This document shows positions 1 to 7,946 of a DNA stretch of 52,897 nt, piece by piece. A program made the translations under genes and the position numbers. The stretch is taken from positions 1 to 52,897 of the forward strand of contig NZ_NHON01000024.1 of NCBI RefSeq assembly GCF_002195995.1. The letters run 5' to 3'. Origin of the DNA: Inquilinus limosus. GTDB taxonomy: Bacteria > Pseudomonadota > Alphaproteobacteria > DSM-16000 > Inquilinaceae. Under the pieces are notes generated by a model. It made no database searches. It worked only from the letters and a program-made list of their open reading frames with translations, and had not been told where the DNA came from. Positions within the stretch are counted from its first letter, which is position 1. Each line of letters begins with the position of its first letter.

Positions 1-536
1 GCCCCGCCCGGGCATCGGCCGCCGCCCGGGCCCCGGCCGTCGCCGACGTGCCGGCCCCGCGCACCCAGCTGACGGCCCGCAACGTCACCGAGCAGCGGCA
101 GATCCAGCGGGTCTCCGCGCTCAAGGCCCAGCATCGCCGCTGGTCCTGCGTTCCCTTCGCCCGCGAGCTCACCGGCTTCCAGATCTCCGGCGACGCCTGG
201 CGCTGGTGGGATGCCGCCGCCGGCCGCTACAACCGTGGCCGCATGCCGGTCGCCGGCTCGGTGATCGTGCTGAAGCGCTATGCGTCGATGCGGCGCGGCC
301 ATGTCGCGGTCGTCCGCCGGATCGTCAGCTCCCGCGAGATCATCGTCGACCAGGCCAACTGGGCGCCACGCGGCCGGGTGAACGAGCCGGCCCGGGTCAT
401 CGACGTCTCCGCCAAGAACGACTGGAGCCAGACCCGCTTCTGGCACCAGCCGACCGGCCAGATGGGAACGACGGTCTACCCGACCTACGGCTTCATCTAC
501 GCGCCGAACACCCAGGTCGCCGAACGCGCCGACTGA
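1..536 (+). CDS. CHAP-domain (NlpC/P60-like) cell-wall amidase/peptidase, 5' partial
   Basis: The frame is open to the left edge, so the true start probably lies outside the window; a GTG at 48 is the first in-window start. The visible part carries a CHAP domain: the likely nucleophile Cys in WSCVPFAR, His in RGHVAVV, and a following QANW that supplies the Asn position. CHAP enzymes cut peptidoglycan peptides or amide bonds and usually act in the periplasm or outside the cell. An Ala/Pro-rich stretch before the domain looks like a linker following a signal or anchor region that is not in the window. A strong rho-independent terminator sits 33 bases after the stop. The family call is fairly secure; the substrate is not known. 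Confidence 0.8.
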   Translation, partial: PARASAAARAPAVADVPAPRTQLTARNVTEQRQIQRVSALKAQHRRWSCVPFARELTGFQISGDAWRWWDAAAGRYNRGRMPVAGSVIVLKRYASMRRGHVAVVRRIVSSREIIVDQANWAPRGRVNEPARVIDVSAKNDWSQTRFWHQPTGQMGTTVYPTYGFIYAPNTQVAERAD

Positions 537-568
537 CCAGACCGCATCACACGCTTCCGCTTCCAGCG

Positions 569-605
569 AGGCCCGCCCACCACCGTGGGCGGGCCTTCGT
601 CTTTT
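569..605 (+). terminator. Rho-independent terminator after the CHAP gene
   Basis: An 11-bp perfect stem (AGGCCCGCCCA at 569-579 with TGGGCGGGCCT at 586-596) has a 6-base loop and is followed by a T-containing tail (TTCGTCTTTT). Confidence 0.85.
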
Positions 606-881
606 CGGGCCCGACATCCGGTATGGCCGAGGGTGTCGGCGACGGAAGGGTGCATTTTTCACCGGAATAATACTGCACCAGGAATCCCTCTTATACATAA
701 CTTCCTTTAAATCTGATCGTATCAGCCCGATGTGATCGATATCAATTGCAATGTTAATTCATCAATTACTTATATACCGAAATATACAAAATTGTAACTA
801 CCAGAGCGCGAAGCAACCGGATATTTCTGATCGTGCCGCAGCCCCGGCCGCCACTGGCGGTATCTTCCGGACCGCGGCCGA
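606..881. promoter_or_regulatory. AT-rich promoter region ahead of the envelope glycosylation operon
   Basis: No gene is visible here. Positions about 660-800 are strikingly AT-rich for this genome and hold promoter-like words, for example TTGCAA at 746-751 and TATATACC near 771-778, with a spacer of about 19 bases. This is the likely promoter of the three-gene operon starting at 882. AT-rich leaders on envelope-modification genes often bind response regulators or nucleoid proteins, but I cannot assign a specific operator. Confidence 0.4.
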
Positions 882-2504
882 ATGTTCCAATCGAGCAGCG
901 ACATCGTGAGCATCGAGGCGGCCTCGTCCGCATCCGTCACCGACTCCCCTGTCTCCCTGGGGATGCACCGCTCCGGCGCGACGCCCACGGCCGGCATCCG
1001 CACCGCCTGGGTGCTTGCCTTCGTCTCCGCCGGCTTCGCGGCCTGGACCCTGCTGCCGGCCTGGCTGGCGGGCAACCTGCATCCCGACACGCTCGAAGGC
1101 CTCTACTGGGGCCAGCACTGGCTGTGGGGCTATCACAAGCATCCGCCATTGGCGGCCTGGTCCTCCGAGCTGGTCCACGCCGTGTTTGGCAGCGCCAACT
1201 GGGCGTATTACGCGCTGAGCCAGGCCTTCATCGCCGCCGCCTTCGCCGGCATCTGGCTGCTGGCGCGCGACATCGCCGGGCGCCGTGCCGCGCTGGCCGC
1301 GGTGATCCTGCTGGCCCTGACCCACTACACCACCTACGCCACGCCGCGCTTCAATCCGAATGTCGTCCAGTTCGCCTTCTGGGCGTGGACCATGGCGCTG
1401 TTCTGGCGCGCCTTCACCCGCGACCGCGCCGTCTGGTGGGTGCTGACCGGCATCGCCGCGGGGCTGGGCCTGCTGGCGAAGTATTCGATCGGCGTGCTGC
1501 TGGCGACGCTGCTCGCCTATCTGCTGCTGTCACCGGCGGGCCGGCGGCACTTCGTTCGGCCGGGCCTCTATCTCGGCCTGGCCGCCTGCCTGCTGGTGAT
1601 CGCGCCGCATCTGCTGTGGCTGGTCCGGAACGACTTCGTCCCCCTGGGCTATCTGGCCGAGCGCAGCGACGGCACCTTGATCGGCCCGGCGGGCCACATC
1701 GTCGGCCCCTTGGCCTTCCTGGGCGACCAGGCCTTCGCCATCGTGCCGATGCTGCTGGCGGCCCTGATCGGGCTCGGCGCCTCCGGCCGGGACCAGGCGA
1801 CATCCATCGCCCATCTGGCCCGGCGGCGGCTGCGCTCCCCGGCCGGACTCTATCTCGCCTTCGTCTACCTGGTCCCGATCGCGGTGCTGGCTTTCGCCTC
1901 GGCGGCCACCGGCATCCGCATCCGGACGATGTGGGGCATGAGCTTCGTGCTGGCCCTGCCGCCGCTGCTGGCGCTGCTGCTGCCGGGGCTGGCCGCGCCC
2001 GGGCCGGCCGCGGGGCGCCTGCGCGCCTTCGCCCTCACCGCGGCGCCGGCCTTCATGGTCGCCTTCATCGTGCTGATGCTGGTCAAGCCCGGCCTGTCCG
2101 GCGCGCCGAACATCATGAACCTGGACGGGCCGGCCCTGTCCGCGGCGGCGGAATCGCTGTGGCAGAGGAGCCAGCCGGGCGCGCCCGGGACCGTGATCGG
2201 CACCATCCCGGAGGCCGGCACCATCTCCCTTTACGGCAGCGCGCGGCCGCAGGTCTTCGAGGATGCGGACCCGACGCTGTCGCCCTGGGTCGATCCCGAA
2301 AGGCTGGTCCACGACGGCGCCGTCTATGCGTCCCGGCGCGAGCCTGTGCCCGGCCGCCCGATCGCCGGCCTGTGCCCGCAGGACATCACCGCCTATGCCT
2401 GGCCGGCGCGCACGGCGCTCGGGACGCCGCTCGCAAGCCGCACCGTCTGGCTCGCCGTGCTTCCCGGCCGTGACTCCCCCGCCATCACCTGCCCTGCCCC
2501 GTGA
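882..2504 (+). CDS. GT39-family (ArnT/FlmK-like) polyprenyl-phosphate-sugar:acceptor glycosyltransferase
   Basis: This 540-residue protein is almost entirely membrane spanning (about 10-12 hydrophobic segments), as in the PMT/ArnT (GT39/GT83) superfamily. Near the N-terminus it has EGLYWGQHW (72-80) and HKHPPL (85-90), which match the first periplasmic loop of these enzymes. The family moves a sugar from a polyprenyl phosphate to lipid A, protein or another envelope acceptor on the periplasmic side of the inner membrane. The first 40 residues are low-complexity; Met28 (963) is an alternative start. The next gene starts at the stop codon. That gene (dolichyl-phosphate-sugar synthase type) and the deacetylase after it imply a donor made, trimmed and then transferred, as in FlmF2-NaxD-FlmK of Francisella. 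The acceptor is inferred, not shown. Confidence 0.8.
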   Translation: MFQSSSDIVSIEAASSASVTDSPVSLGMHRSGATPTAGIRTAWVLAFVSAGFAAWTLLPAWLAGNLHPDTLEGLYWGQHWLWGYHKHPPLAAWSSELVHAVFGSANWAYYALSQAFIAAAFAGIWLLARDIAGRRAALAAVILLALTHYTTYATPRFNPNVVQFAFWAWTMALFWRAFTRDRAVWWVLTGIAAGLGLLAKYSIGVLLATLLAYLLLSPAGRRHFVRPGLYLGLAACLLVIAPHLLWLVRNDFVPLGYLAERSDGTLIGPAGHIVGPLAFLGDQAFAIVPMLLAALIGLGASGRDQATSIAHLARRRLRSPAGLYLAFVYLVPIAVLAFASAATGIRIRTMWGMSFVLALPPLLALLLPGLAAPGPAAGRLRAFALTAAPAFMVAFIVLMLVKPGLSGAPNIMNLDGPALSAAAESLWQRSQPGAPGTVIGTIPEAGTISLYGSARPQVFEDADPTLSPWVDPERLVHDGAVYASRREPVPGRPIAGLCPQDITAYAWPARTALGTPLASRTVWLAVLPGRDSPAITCPAP

Positions 2505-2512
2505 GGGCCGCG

Positions 2513-3529
2513 ATGAACCACACCCTTCCGACCACCCCGCGCCGCCTGTCGATCGTCGTGCCGCTGTACAACGAGGCGGATTCGGTCGCCACGCTTCACC
2601 GGCAGCTGGAGGAGCTGGCCGCCCGGCTCGACACGGCCCACGGCCTTGCGGTCGAGGTGATCTATGTCGATGACGGCAGCCGGGACGGCAGCGCCGGGGT
2701 CATCGCCGCCCTGCCCGACGGCCGAGCGCGGGTCGAGCTGATCCGCCTCAGCCGCAACTTCGGCAAGGAGGCGGCGCTGACCGCCGGCCTCGACGCCGCG
2801 ATGGGCGACGCGGTGGTGTTCATGGATTCCGACGGCCAGCATCCGCCGGAGCTGATCGACACCTTCGTCCGCCACTGGCTGGTCGATGGCGACGACATCG
2901 TCTACGCCGTCCGCCGCCGGCGGCAGGAGGGCCCGGTCTACCGCCTGCTGGTCAAGTCCTTCTACGGGCTGATGAACTCGGGCAACGCCTTCCGCATCAC
3001 GCCGGACGCGGCCGATTTCCGCCTGATCTCCGCCCGGGCCGCCGAGGCCCTGCGGGGCCTGCGCGAGCGCGGCCGCTTCTTCAAGGGCCTGTCGGTCTGG
3101 GTCGGCTTCCAGCAGCGCCGGATCGACTACCAGCCGGCGGAGCGGATCGGCGGCACGACGAAATGGTCGTTCTGGAAGCTGCTGCTGCTGTCGCTGAACG
3201 GCGTCACCTCCTTCAGCCGGATGCCGCTCCGGATCTCCACGCTGCTCGGCTTCGCCATGGCCCTCACCGCCTTCGTCTACGGGCTGTGGATCACCATCGT
3301 CTGCCTGGTCGACGGCGTCGCCCTGCCCGGCGTGCCCGGAGTGATCGCCATCCTGGTGCTGATCGGCGGCGTGCTGCTGATCAATCTCGGCATCCTCGGC
3401 GAGTATCTCGGCCAGATCCTGGACGAGGTGAAGGACCGCCCCCTCTATGTCGTCGCCGAGCATATGCGGCGCGACCGCGTGGAAGAGATGAGCCATGTCC
3501 TCCAGGCGTATCACGCTGGTCGCCGATGA
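2513..3529 (+). CDS. GT2 family polyprenyl-phosphate sugar synthase (ArnC/GtrB/FlmF2-like)
   Basis: The 338-residue protein has a GT-A domain (IVVPLYNEAD near residue 14, nucleotide-binding YVDDGSRDGS, and metal-binding FMDSDGQ) followed by two C-terminal membrane helices at about 230-290. This is the architecture of enzymes that charge undecaprenyl phosphate with a sugar from a nucleotide sugar on the cytoplasmic face. I choose the ATG at 2513 because a GAGGG motif sits five bases upstream; a GTG at 2501 overlapping the previous stop would add four residues. It is co-directional with the GT39 gene and overlaps the next gene by 35 bases, so it should be translationally coupled. The sugar is not known, but an N-acetylated hexosamine would fit the deacetylase that follows. 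Confidence 0.85.
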   Translation: MNHTLPTTPRRLSIVVPLYNEADSVATLHRQLEELAARLDTAHGLAVEVIYVDDGSRDGSAGVIAALPDGRARVELIRLSRNFGKEAALTAGLDAAMGDAVVFMDSDGQHPPELIDTFVRHWLVDGDDIVYAVRRRRQEGPVYRLLVKSFYGLMNSGNAFRITPDAADFRLISARAAEALRGLRERGRFFKGLSVWVGFQQRRIDYQPAERIGGTTKWSFWKLLLLSLNGVTSFSRMPLRISTLLGFAMALTAFVYGLWITIVCLVDGVALPGVPGVIAILVLIGGVLLINLGILGEYLGQILDEVKDRPLYVVAEHMRRDRVEEMSHVLQAYHAGRR

Positions 3530-4397
3530 TTACGGCCTCGCCCCCGGCGTGTCGCTGGCGATCCGCCAGCTGCTGGCCGAGGGCCGCCTGTCCGGCACCA
3601 GCTGCCTGACCGTCGGGGCCTGCTGGCCGGAGGCGGCCGGGCTGCTGCGCGACCTGCCCGCCGGGCCGGCCGAGATCGGCCTTCACCTCTGCCTCACCGG
3701 CCCCTTCGCCCCGCTGTCGCAGCAGCTGCGGATCGATGCGGGCTGGAGCCGGTTTCCGAGCCTCGCCGCCCTGCTGCGCCTGAGCTTCACCCGCCGGCTG
3801 CCGTCCGGCGCAGTGTCGGCCGAGATCGAGGCGCAGCACGCCGCCTTCGTCGACGCCTTCGGCCGCGAGCCGGATTTCATCGACGGGCACCAGCACGTCC
3901 ACCTGCTGCCCGGCGTCGCCGAGACCCTGGCCCTGACCCTGCGCTCCGCCGGGCTGCGGCCGCGCTGGATCCGGCGCTGCGGCGACCGGCCGCGACGGAT
4001 CCTGCGCCGCCCCTTCGCCGCGAAGGCGCTGTTCCTGCAGGCGCTCAGCCTGCGCTCGGACGCCGTGCTCGCCGGCGTCGCCGGGCGGCGCAACGACAGC
4101 TTCTGCGGCATCTACGACTTCATCGACCGCGGCCACGGCGTGCTGTTCGAGCGCTGGCTGGAGACCGCGCCGGACCGGGCGGTGATCATGTGCCATCCCG
4201 GCCTGGTCGACGCCCGGCTCGCCGCCCTCGACCCGGTCACCACCATGCGCGCGGTCGAGTTCCGCTACTTCGCCGGGCGGGAGTTTCCCGAGGCGCTGCG
4301 GCGGCACGGCGCCCGGCTGGCGCCCTTCGGCGCCCCGCCGGCGGCCAACGGCCGCGCCGCGGCCATGGAGGCTCCCATTCGCCGCGGAATCGGCTAG
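3495..4397 (+). CDS. ChbG/HpnK (YdjC) family carbohydrate deacetylase, NaxD-like role predicted
   Basis: A 300-residue protein with the family's metal-site signatures: ADDYG at 10-14, GLHLCLTG, and DGHQHVHLLP at about residue 130. YdjC-fold enzymes remove acetyl groups from N-acetylhexosamines. Members include ChbG (chitobiose), HpnK (hopanoid clusters) and Francisella NaxD, which deacetylates undecaprenyl-phosphate-GalNAc before an ArnT-like enzyme transfers the amino sugar to lipid A. The start lies inside the end of the GT2 gene, so the three genes form one tight operon with the exact NaxD partner set. No chitobiose or hopanoid genes are nearby. Role by context is likely; substrate unproven. 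Confidence 0.8.
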   Translation: MSSRRITLVADDYGLAPGVSLAIRQLLAEGRLSGTSCLTVGACWPEAAGLLRDLPAGPAEIGLHLCLTGPFAPLSQQLRIDAGWSRFPSLAALLRLSFTRRLPSGAVSAEIEAQHAAFVDAFGREPDFIDGHQHVHLLPGVAETLALTLRSAGLRPRWIRRCGDRPRRILRRPFAAKALFLQALSLRSDAVLAGVAGRRNDSFCGIYDFIDRGHGVLFERWLETAPDRAVIMCHPGLVDARLAALDPVTTMRAVEFRYFAGREFPEALRRHGARLAPFGAPPAANGRAAAMEAPIRRGIG

Positions 4398-4433
4398 ACT
4401 CGCCGATCTGGTCCCGCAGATCCGCGAAATGCC

Positions 4434-4919
4434 ATGCCCTCCTTCGACATCGTCTCCAAGACCGACCTCACCGAAGTCGACAACGCCGTCGCCGGCGTCA
4501 CCCGCGAGGTGGCGCAGCGCTTCGACTTCAAGGGATCGAAATGCACGATCGAGCGCAGCGACGCGACGCTGACGATCCTGGCCGATGACGACCTGAAGCT
4601 GAAGCAGATGCACGAGCTGCTGCGCGGCTATTTCGCCCGGCGCAAGCTCGACGCCGGCGCGCTCGACTTCAAGACGCCGGAGAAGGCCTCCGCCAACATG
4701 GTGCGGCAGGAGGTGGTGGTGAAGCAGGGCATCGACCGCGACCTGGCCAAGACCATCATCAAGGCGATCAAGGACGGCAAGCAGAAGGTGCAAGCCGCGG
4801 TCCAGGGCGACGAGCTGCGGGTCACCGGCAAGAAGATCGACGACCTGCAGGCCACCATCGCCCTGGTCCGCGGCCTGAAGATCGAGCAGCCGCTGCAGTA
4901 CCTGAACTTCCGCGACTGA
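4434..4919 (+). CDS. yajQ: YajQ family nucleotide (c-di-GMP)-binding protein
   Basis: A full-length 161-residue YajQ/UPF0234 protein: it opens with MPSFDIVSKTD and has the RFDFKGSKC segment and the repeated ferredoxin-like halves typical of the family. Several YajQ homologues bind cyclic di-GMP and work as cytoplasmic effectors, for example with a LysR regulator in Xanthomonas; their broad role in RNA or protein interactions is unsettled. The gene starts 36 bases after the deacetylase stop and may be the last gene of that operon or stand alone. Family call is secure. Confidence 0.95.
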   Translation: MPSFDIVSKTDLTEVDNAVAGVTREVAQRFDFKGSKCTIERSDATLTILADDDLKLKQMHELLRGYFARRKLDAGALDFKTPEKASANMVRQEVVVKQGIDRDLAKTIIKAIKDGKQKVQAAVQGDELRVTGKKIDDLQATIALVRGLKIEQPLQYLNFRD

Positions 4920-5005
4920 GGGGTGGGCGCCGGGTGCAACCGAACGGGCCGTGGAGCGTTGTCATCGGCAGAACAGCGGCCGCCACGGCCTGCAAGGGGT
5001 ATCCG

Positions 5006-5437
5006 ATGAACCGCCGATCCTGCATCGCCGTCCTGGCCGTCGCCATGGCTCTCGCCGCCTGCGGCCCGACGGCAGAGCCTGCCGCCCCAACGCCCGCCCC
5101 TGCCGCGAGCGCGACCGTGACCGGCACCGCCACCTATCGCGAGCGCATCGCCCTGCCGGCGGATGCGGAGCTGATTGTGCAGCTGGTCGACGTCTCGCTG
5201 GCCGACGCGCCGTCGACCGTGATCGCCGAGCAGCGCATCGCCCCGGTGCGCGTGCCGGCCGCCTTCACCCTGACCTACGACCCGGCGCAGATCGACCAGC
5301 GCCACAGCTATGCCGTCTCGGCCAAGGTCGAGCGCGCCGGCACGCTGCTGTTCACCACCGACACCCGTCACCCGGTGCTGACCCAGGGCGGCGGCAGCGC
5401 CGTCGACATCGTGATGACCCGGGTGCGGTCGCGCTGA
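5006..5437 (+). CDS. YbaY family lipoprotein
   Basis: The 143-residue product starts MNRRSCIAVLAV and has a lipobox ending LAAC at about residue 20, so it is exported and lipidated. The mature part begins with a Pro/Ala linker and then a YbaY-type domain (TGTATYRERIALPADAEL, then QLVDVSLAD), a beta-rich fold found in envelope lipoproteins that are often stress induced. I choose the ATG at 5006 because AAGGGG lies about 8 bases upstream and it gives an exact signal peptide; a longer frame from 4934 has neither. It is a single gene on the plus strand, followed by a structured repeat. Function is unknown. Confidence 0.85.
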   Translation: MNRRSCIAVLAVAMALAACGPTAEPAAPTPAPAASATVTGTATYRERIALPADAELIVQLVDVSLADAPSTVIAEQRIAPVRVPAAFTLTYDPAQIDQRHSYAVSAKVERAGTLLFTTDTRHPVLTQGGGSAVDIVMTRVRSR

Positions 5438-5449
5438 GGCCGGCCCGCT

Positions 5450-5596
5450 CAGAGACCGTTTGGAAATGCGCTGGCGTGAGTCGGCTGGCGGTGGTTTCGA
5501 GAACCGGCGCGCAGCGGACGTTTGAGTCCGTGAGCACCGGAAGCGGAGAAACCGCCGTCAGACGGCCTCGTCAGTAGCATTTACAGGCGGTCTCTC
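5450..5596. repeat. Structured intergenic repeat with terminal and internal inverted repeats
   Basis: The ends are imperfect inverted repeats (GAGACCGTTTGGAAATGC at 5452-5469 against GCATTTACAGGCGGTCTC at about 5577-5594). Inside are two nested hairpins: GGTGGTTTC/GAAACCGCC and CGGAC/GTCCG. The right end overlaps the stop codon of the deaminase gene on the minus strand. It looks like a small palindromic dispersed element or MITE. No second copy is visible in this window. Confidence 0.55.
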
Positions 5597-6062
5597 AGCC
5601 CCGCTGGCGGTCGCGCCACAGCCCGTAGAGGTCGAGCCCGCCCACCCGCACCGGCAGGTGCCGGATGGTCATGGCCTGGTCGGCCAGGGGCTTGGCGAGT
5701 TCTGCATAGACTCCGGCGGTGGACAGGCCGTAGGGCGCGCCCTCGTCGTTGGAATGGGCGTAGTAGACCGCCGTGACCCCGGCCATGGTCATGGCGGCGA
5801 GGCACATCGGGCAGGGGTGGCCGCTGGCATAGACGGTGCAGCCGTCGAGCCGCAGCGCGCCGAGCGCCCGGGCGGCGGCGCGGATCGCCTGCAGCTCGGC
5901 ATGCGCCGTCGGGTCGCCGCTGGCGCCCATCTCGTTGACGCCGGTGGCGACCACCGCGCCGTCGCGCACCAGCACGGCGCCGAAGGGCCGGCCGCCCCGC
6001 TCCTCGACATTGTGCCGCGCCAGCTCGATCGCCTGCGCCAGGAACTGCTCATGCGTGGTCAT
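5595..6062 (-). CDS. Nucleoside/guanine deaminase family protein (CMP/dCMP deaminase fold)
   Basis: A 155-residue zinc-dependent deaminase. The catalytic HAE is at 54-56 and the second zinc motif PCPMC at 83-87, the order found in guanine deaminase and tRNA adenosine deaminase relatives. It acts on a free base or nucleoside in the cytoplasm; the length and the absence of the TadA RNA-binding signature favour a guanine/cytosine-type deaminase. I start at 6062 (MTTHEQFL), which has a GGAGG-like site upstream; a longer frame to 6179 lies inside the cupin gene. It overlaps the upstream cupin gene by 14 bases, so the two are co-transcribed. Confidence 0.85.
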   Translation of the reverse strand: MTTHEQFLAQAIELARHNVEERGGRPFGAVLVRDGAVVATGVNEMGASGDPTAHAELQAIRAAARALGALRLDGCTVYASGHPCPMCLAAMTMAGVTAVYYAHSNDEGAPYGLSTAGVYAELAKPLADQAMTIRHLPVRVGGLDLYGLWRDRQRG

Positions 6063-6690
6063 GGGGGCCTCCTTCCTCCCGGCCGCCGGCGGCGCCGAGG
6101 ATCGTCGATTTCTGCGCCAGGTCGCCGCCGCGCCAGAGATACAGCGCCAGCAGCGGCTGCGCGCCCGTGCGCATCGCATGGCCGATGCCGGAGGGGTGGT
6201 GGATCAGCTCGCCCGGCCGGCGCGGCCGCCAGCCTTCCCCGCCGCGCAGCCACAGGGCGGTGCCGGCCAGCGGCAGGTAGATCTCCTCCGCCGCATGGCT
6301 GTGCGCCGGGTATTCGAGGTCGGGGCCCAGCAGCAGCACGCCGCAGGCCAGGCGGTCGCCGGCGATCGGCCCGCGCAGGCCGACCAGCTCGCTCCAGCCA
6401 TAGCGATCGAGGAAGCGTTCGCCGAAATCCGTGGCCGCATAGGTCTGGCCCCAGGCGAGCCCCGCCGCCGCCGCGACGATGCCATCGACCAGCGGCCGGG
6501 TCTCCCCGGCGGCGTGTGCCGCGAGCCGGTCGAGCCAGCGGAGGACCGGCAGCGGCCGCGGATCGACCGCCCGCCGGGCGGCATCGGGCGCCGGCCAGTC
6601 ATCCAGGAACGGGAGAAGCTCCGGCCGGCCCGGGCCGTCCAGCAGCGCCCGCGCCAGGCCGACGAGTTCGTCCGGGCCCGCGGCGCTCAC
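6049..6690 (-). CDS. DMSP-lyase-like (DddL-family) cupin protein
   Basis: A 213-residue protein with a C-terminal cupin of the dimethylsulfoniopropionate lyase family: metal ligands H130, H132, E136 and H171, plus Tyr138, in the pattern PAHSHAAEEIYLPL and a following HAMRTG. Members of this family cleave DMSP to acrylate and dimethyl sulfide, but many terrestrial homologues have no proven DMSP activity and may be other metal-dependent lyases. I start at the GTG at 6690, whose GTGA overlaps the stop of the kinase gene; the longer frame upstream is only the kinase's shadow. It is the middle gene of kinase-cupin-deaminase. Family is likely, substrate open. Confidence 0.7.
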   Translation of the reverse strand: MSAAGPDELVGLARALLDGPGRPELLPFLDDWPAPDAARRAVDPRPLPVLRWLDRLAAHAAGETRPLVDGIVAAAAGLAWGQTYAATDFGERFLDRYGWSELVGLRGPIAGDRLACGVLLLGPDLEYPAHSHAAEEIYLPLAGTALWLRGGEGWRPRRPGELIHHPSGIGHAMRTGAQPLLALYLWRGGDLAQKSTILGAAGGREEGGPHDHA

Positions 6691-7238
6691 GGCAGCCCGG
6701 CCCTGGTCTCGGCGATGCGCGCCAGGATCGCGTCGACGGTCTCGCCCACCGTCAGCCCCGAGCTGTCGAGCCAGAGGCCGAGCCGCGGCGTGTCGGCGCG
6801 CAGGCCGCGGTCCAGATCGGCCGGCGTCCACGCCCCGTACCCCGTCTTCGGCCGCCCCGCCTCGCGCTCGGCCACCGCCTCGGGCGACGGGCACAGCACG
6901 ACGATGCCGAAGGACCGGCCGCGCAGCAGCCGGGCGACCCGGGCCAGGGCCGGGCCGAGGATCACGTCCTGCCAGACCACGGTGAAGCCGGAGTCGGCAT
7001 AGCGCCCGGCCACCGTCGCCGCCAGCTCATAGCGCAGGTCGAGCTGGCGCATCGCCTCGGCCGGCAGGTCGGGCGTCACCTCGACCCGGCCGGAGACGAT
7101 CATGCGCCGGAACACGTCGCCGCGCAGATGCACCGCCCGCGGCAGCCTTTCGGCCAGTGCCTGGGCCACGGTCGACTTGCCCGCCGCCATGATCCCGGTG
7201 ACGACGAGGATCCCCGGCGGGTCGGCTTCGGTCGGCAT
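6687..7238 (-). CDS. P-loop kinase/phosphotransferase (AAA, zeta-toxin or chloramphenicol-phosphotransferase-like)
   Basis: A 183-residue single-domain P-loop protein with Walker A GIMAAGKST at 15-23, an RGD(V/I)FRRM-type lid-proximal segment and the overall length of small-molecule kinases such as chloramphenicol phosphotransferase or gluconate-kinase-like enzymes. No antitoxin gene is beside it, so a zeta-type toxin is unlikely. The ATG at 7238 has GAAGGGA about 8 bases upstream; a TTG at 7253 is an alternative. It begins a three-gene operon, and its stop overlaps the cupin start. It is divergent from the Nudix gene. The phosphate acceptor cannot be read from the sequence. Confidence 0.7.
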   Translation of the reverse strand: MPTEADPPGILVVTGIMAAGKSTVAQALAERLPRAVHLRGDVFRRMIVSGRVEVTPDLPAEAMRQLDLRYELAATVAGRYADSGFTVVWQDVILGPALARVARLLRGRSFGIVVLCPSPEAVAEREAGRPKTGYGAWTPADLDRGLRADTPRLGLWLDSSGLTVGETVDAILARIAETRAGLP

Positions 7239-7337
7239 GGTCGATCCCTTCAATCCTCGTCCAGGATAGCCACCGCATGGCGCGACGGCACCGATACGAT
7301 GTCAACCATCCGTCGCCCACGATGAAGGATGAATCCG

Positions 7338-7736
7338 ATGAAGCAGATCGCCTGCGCCATCCTGCTGCGCGACGGCCGCATCCTGCTGGGCCGCCGGACA
7401 CCGCAGCGCCGCTTCTACCCGGATTGCTGGGACGTGCTGGGCGGCCACGTCGAATCCGGGGAGACGCCGGAGCAGGCGCTGATCCGCGAGGTTCAGGAGG
7501 AGGCCGGGGTCACGCCGGTCCGCCACCACCTGGTCGCGACGCTGGCGGACCCCGATCCGGCGCGAAACGGCGAAGCCCGGCACCATGTCTTCGTCGTCAC
7601 CGGCTGGACCGGAGGCGAGCCGCGGATGCTGGGCGACGAGCACAGCGAGATCCGCTGGATCCCGATCGACGAGGCCGCCCGGCTGCCCGACCTCGCGATC
7701 GAAGCGTATCGTGACCTGTTCCGATCACTGGCTTAG
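7338..7736 (+). CDS. Nudix hydrolase (MutT-like)
   Basis: A 132-residue protein with a complete Nudix box: G36, E42, then REVQEEAGV at 50-58. It should cleave a nucleoside diphosphate linked to another moiety, using Mg2+. The ATG at 7338 sits 8 bases after AGGA; an ATG at 7329 would overlap that ribosome site, so I reject it. Single-gene unit, divergent from the kinase operon. Substrate cannot be predicted. Confidence 0.9.
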   Translation: MKQIACAILLRDGRILLGRRTPQRRFYPDCWDVLGGHVESGETPEQALIREVQEEAGVTPVRHHLVATLADPDPARNGEARHHVFVVTGWTGGEPRMLGDEHSEIRWIPIDEAARLPDLAIEAYRDLFRSLA

Positions 7737-7946
7737 CCGGACACGCTCTTGGATGATGGGGCGCCGGGTTCCGGATAGCACCTCGCCCCGCTCGCCTTGT
7801 CGGAAGGAGTGAGAGGAGGTCACACCGCCGACCTCCCTGGAACGAACATGACCGCACGCTGACCGCATGCACCATGGCGCTCACTGAGGTCGACAGGTAT
7901 GTTTAAATGGAGCTGTCTAGCCTGAAACCAACGCCATGCAATTTCC

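Noticed and set aside
6687-7238. Zeta-type toxin of a toxin-antitoxin pair
   Set aside because: No small epsilon-like antitoxin gene lies beside it; the next gene in the operon is a metabolic cupin.
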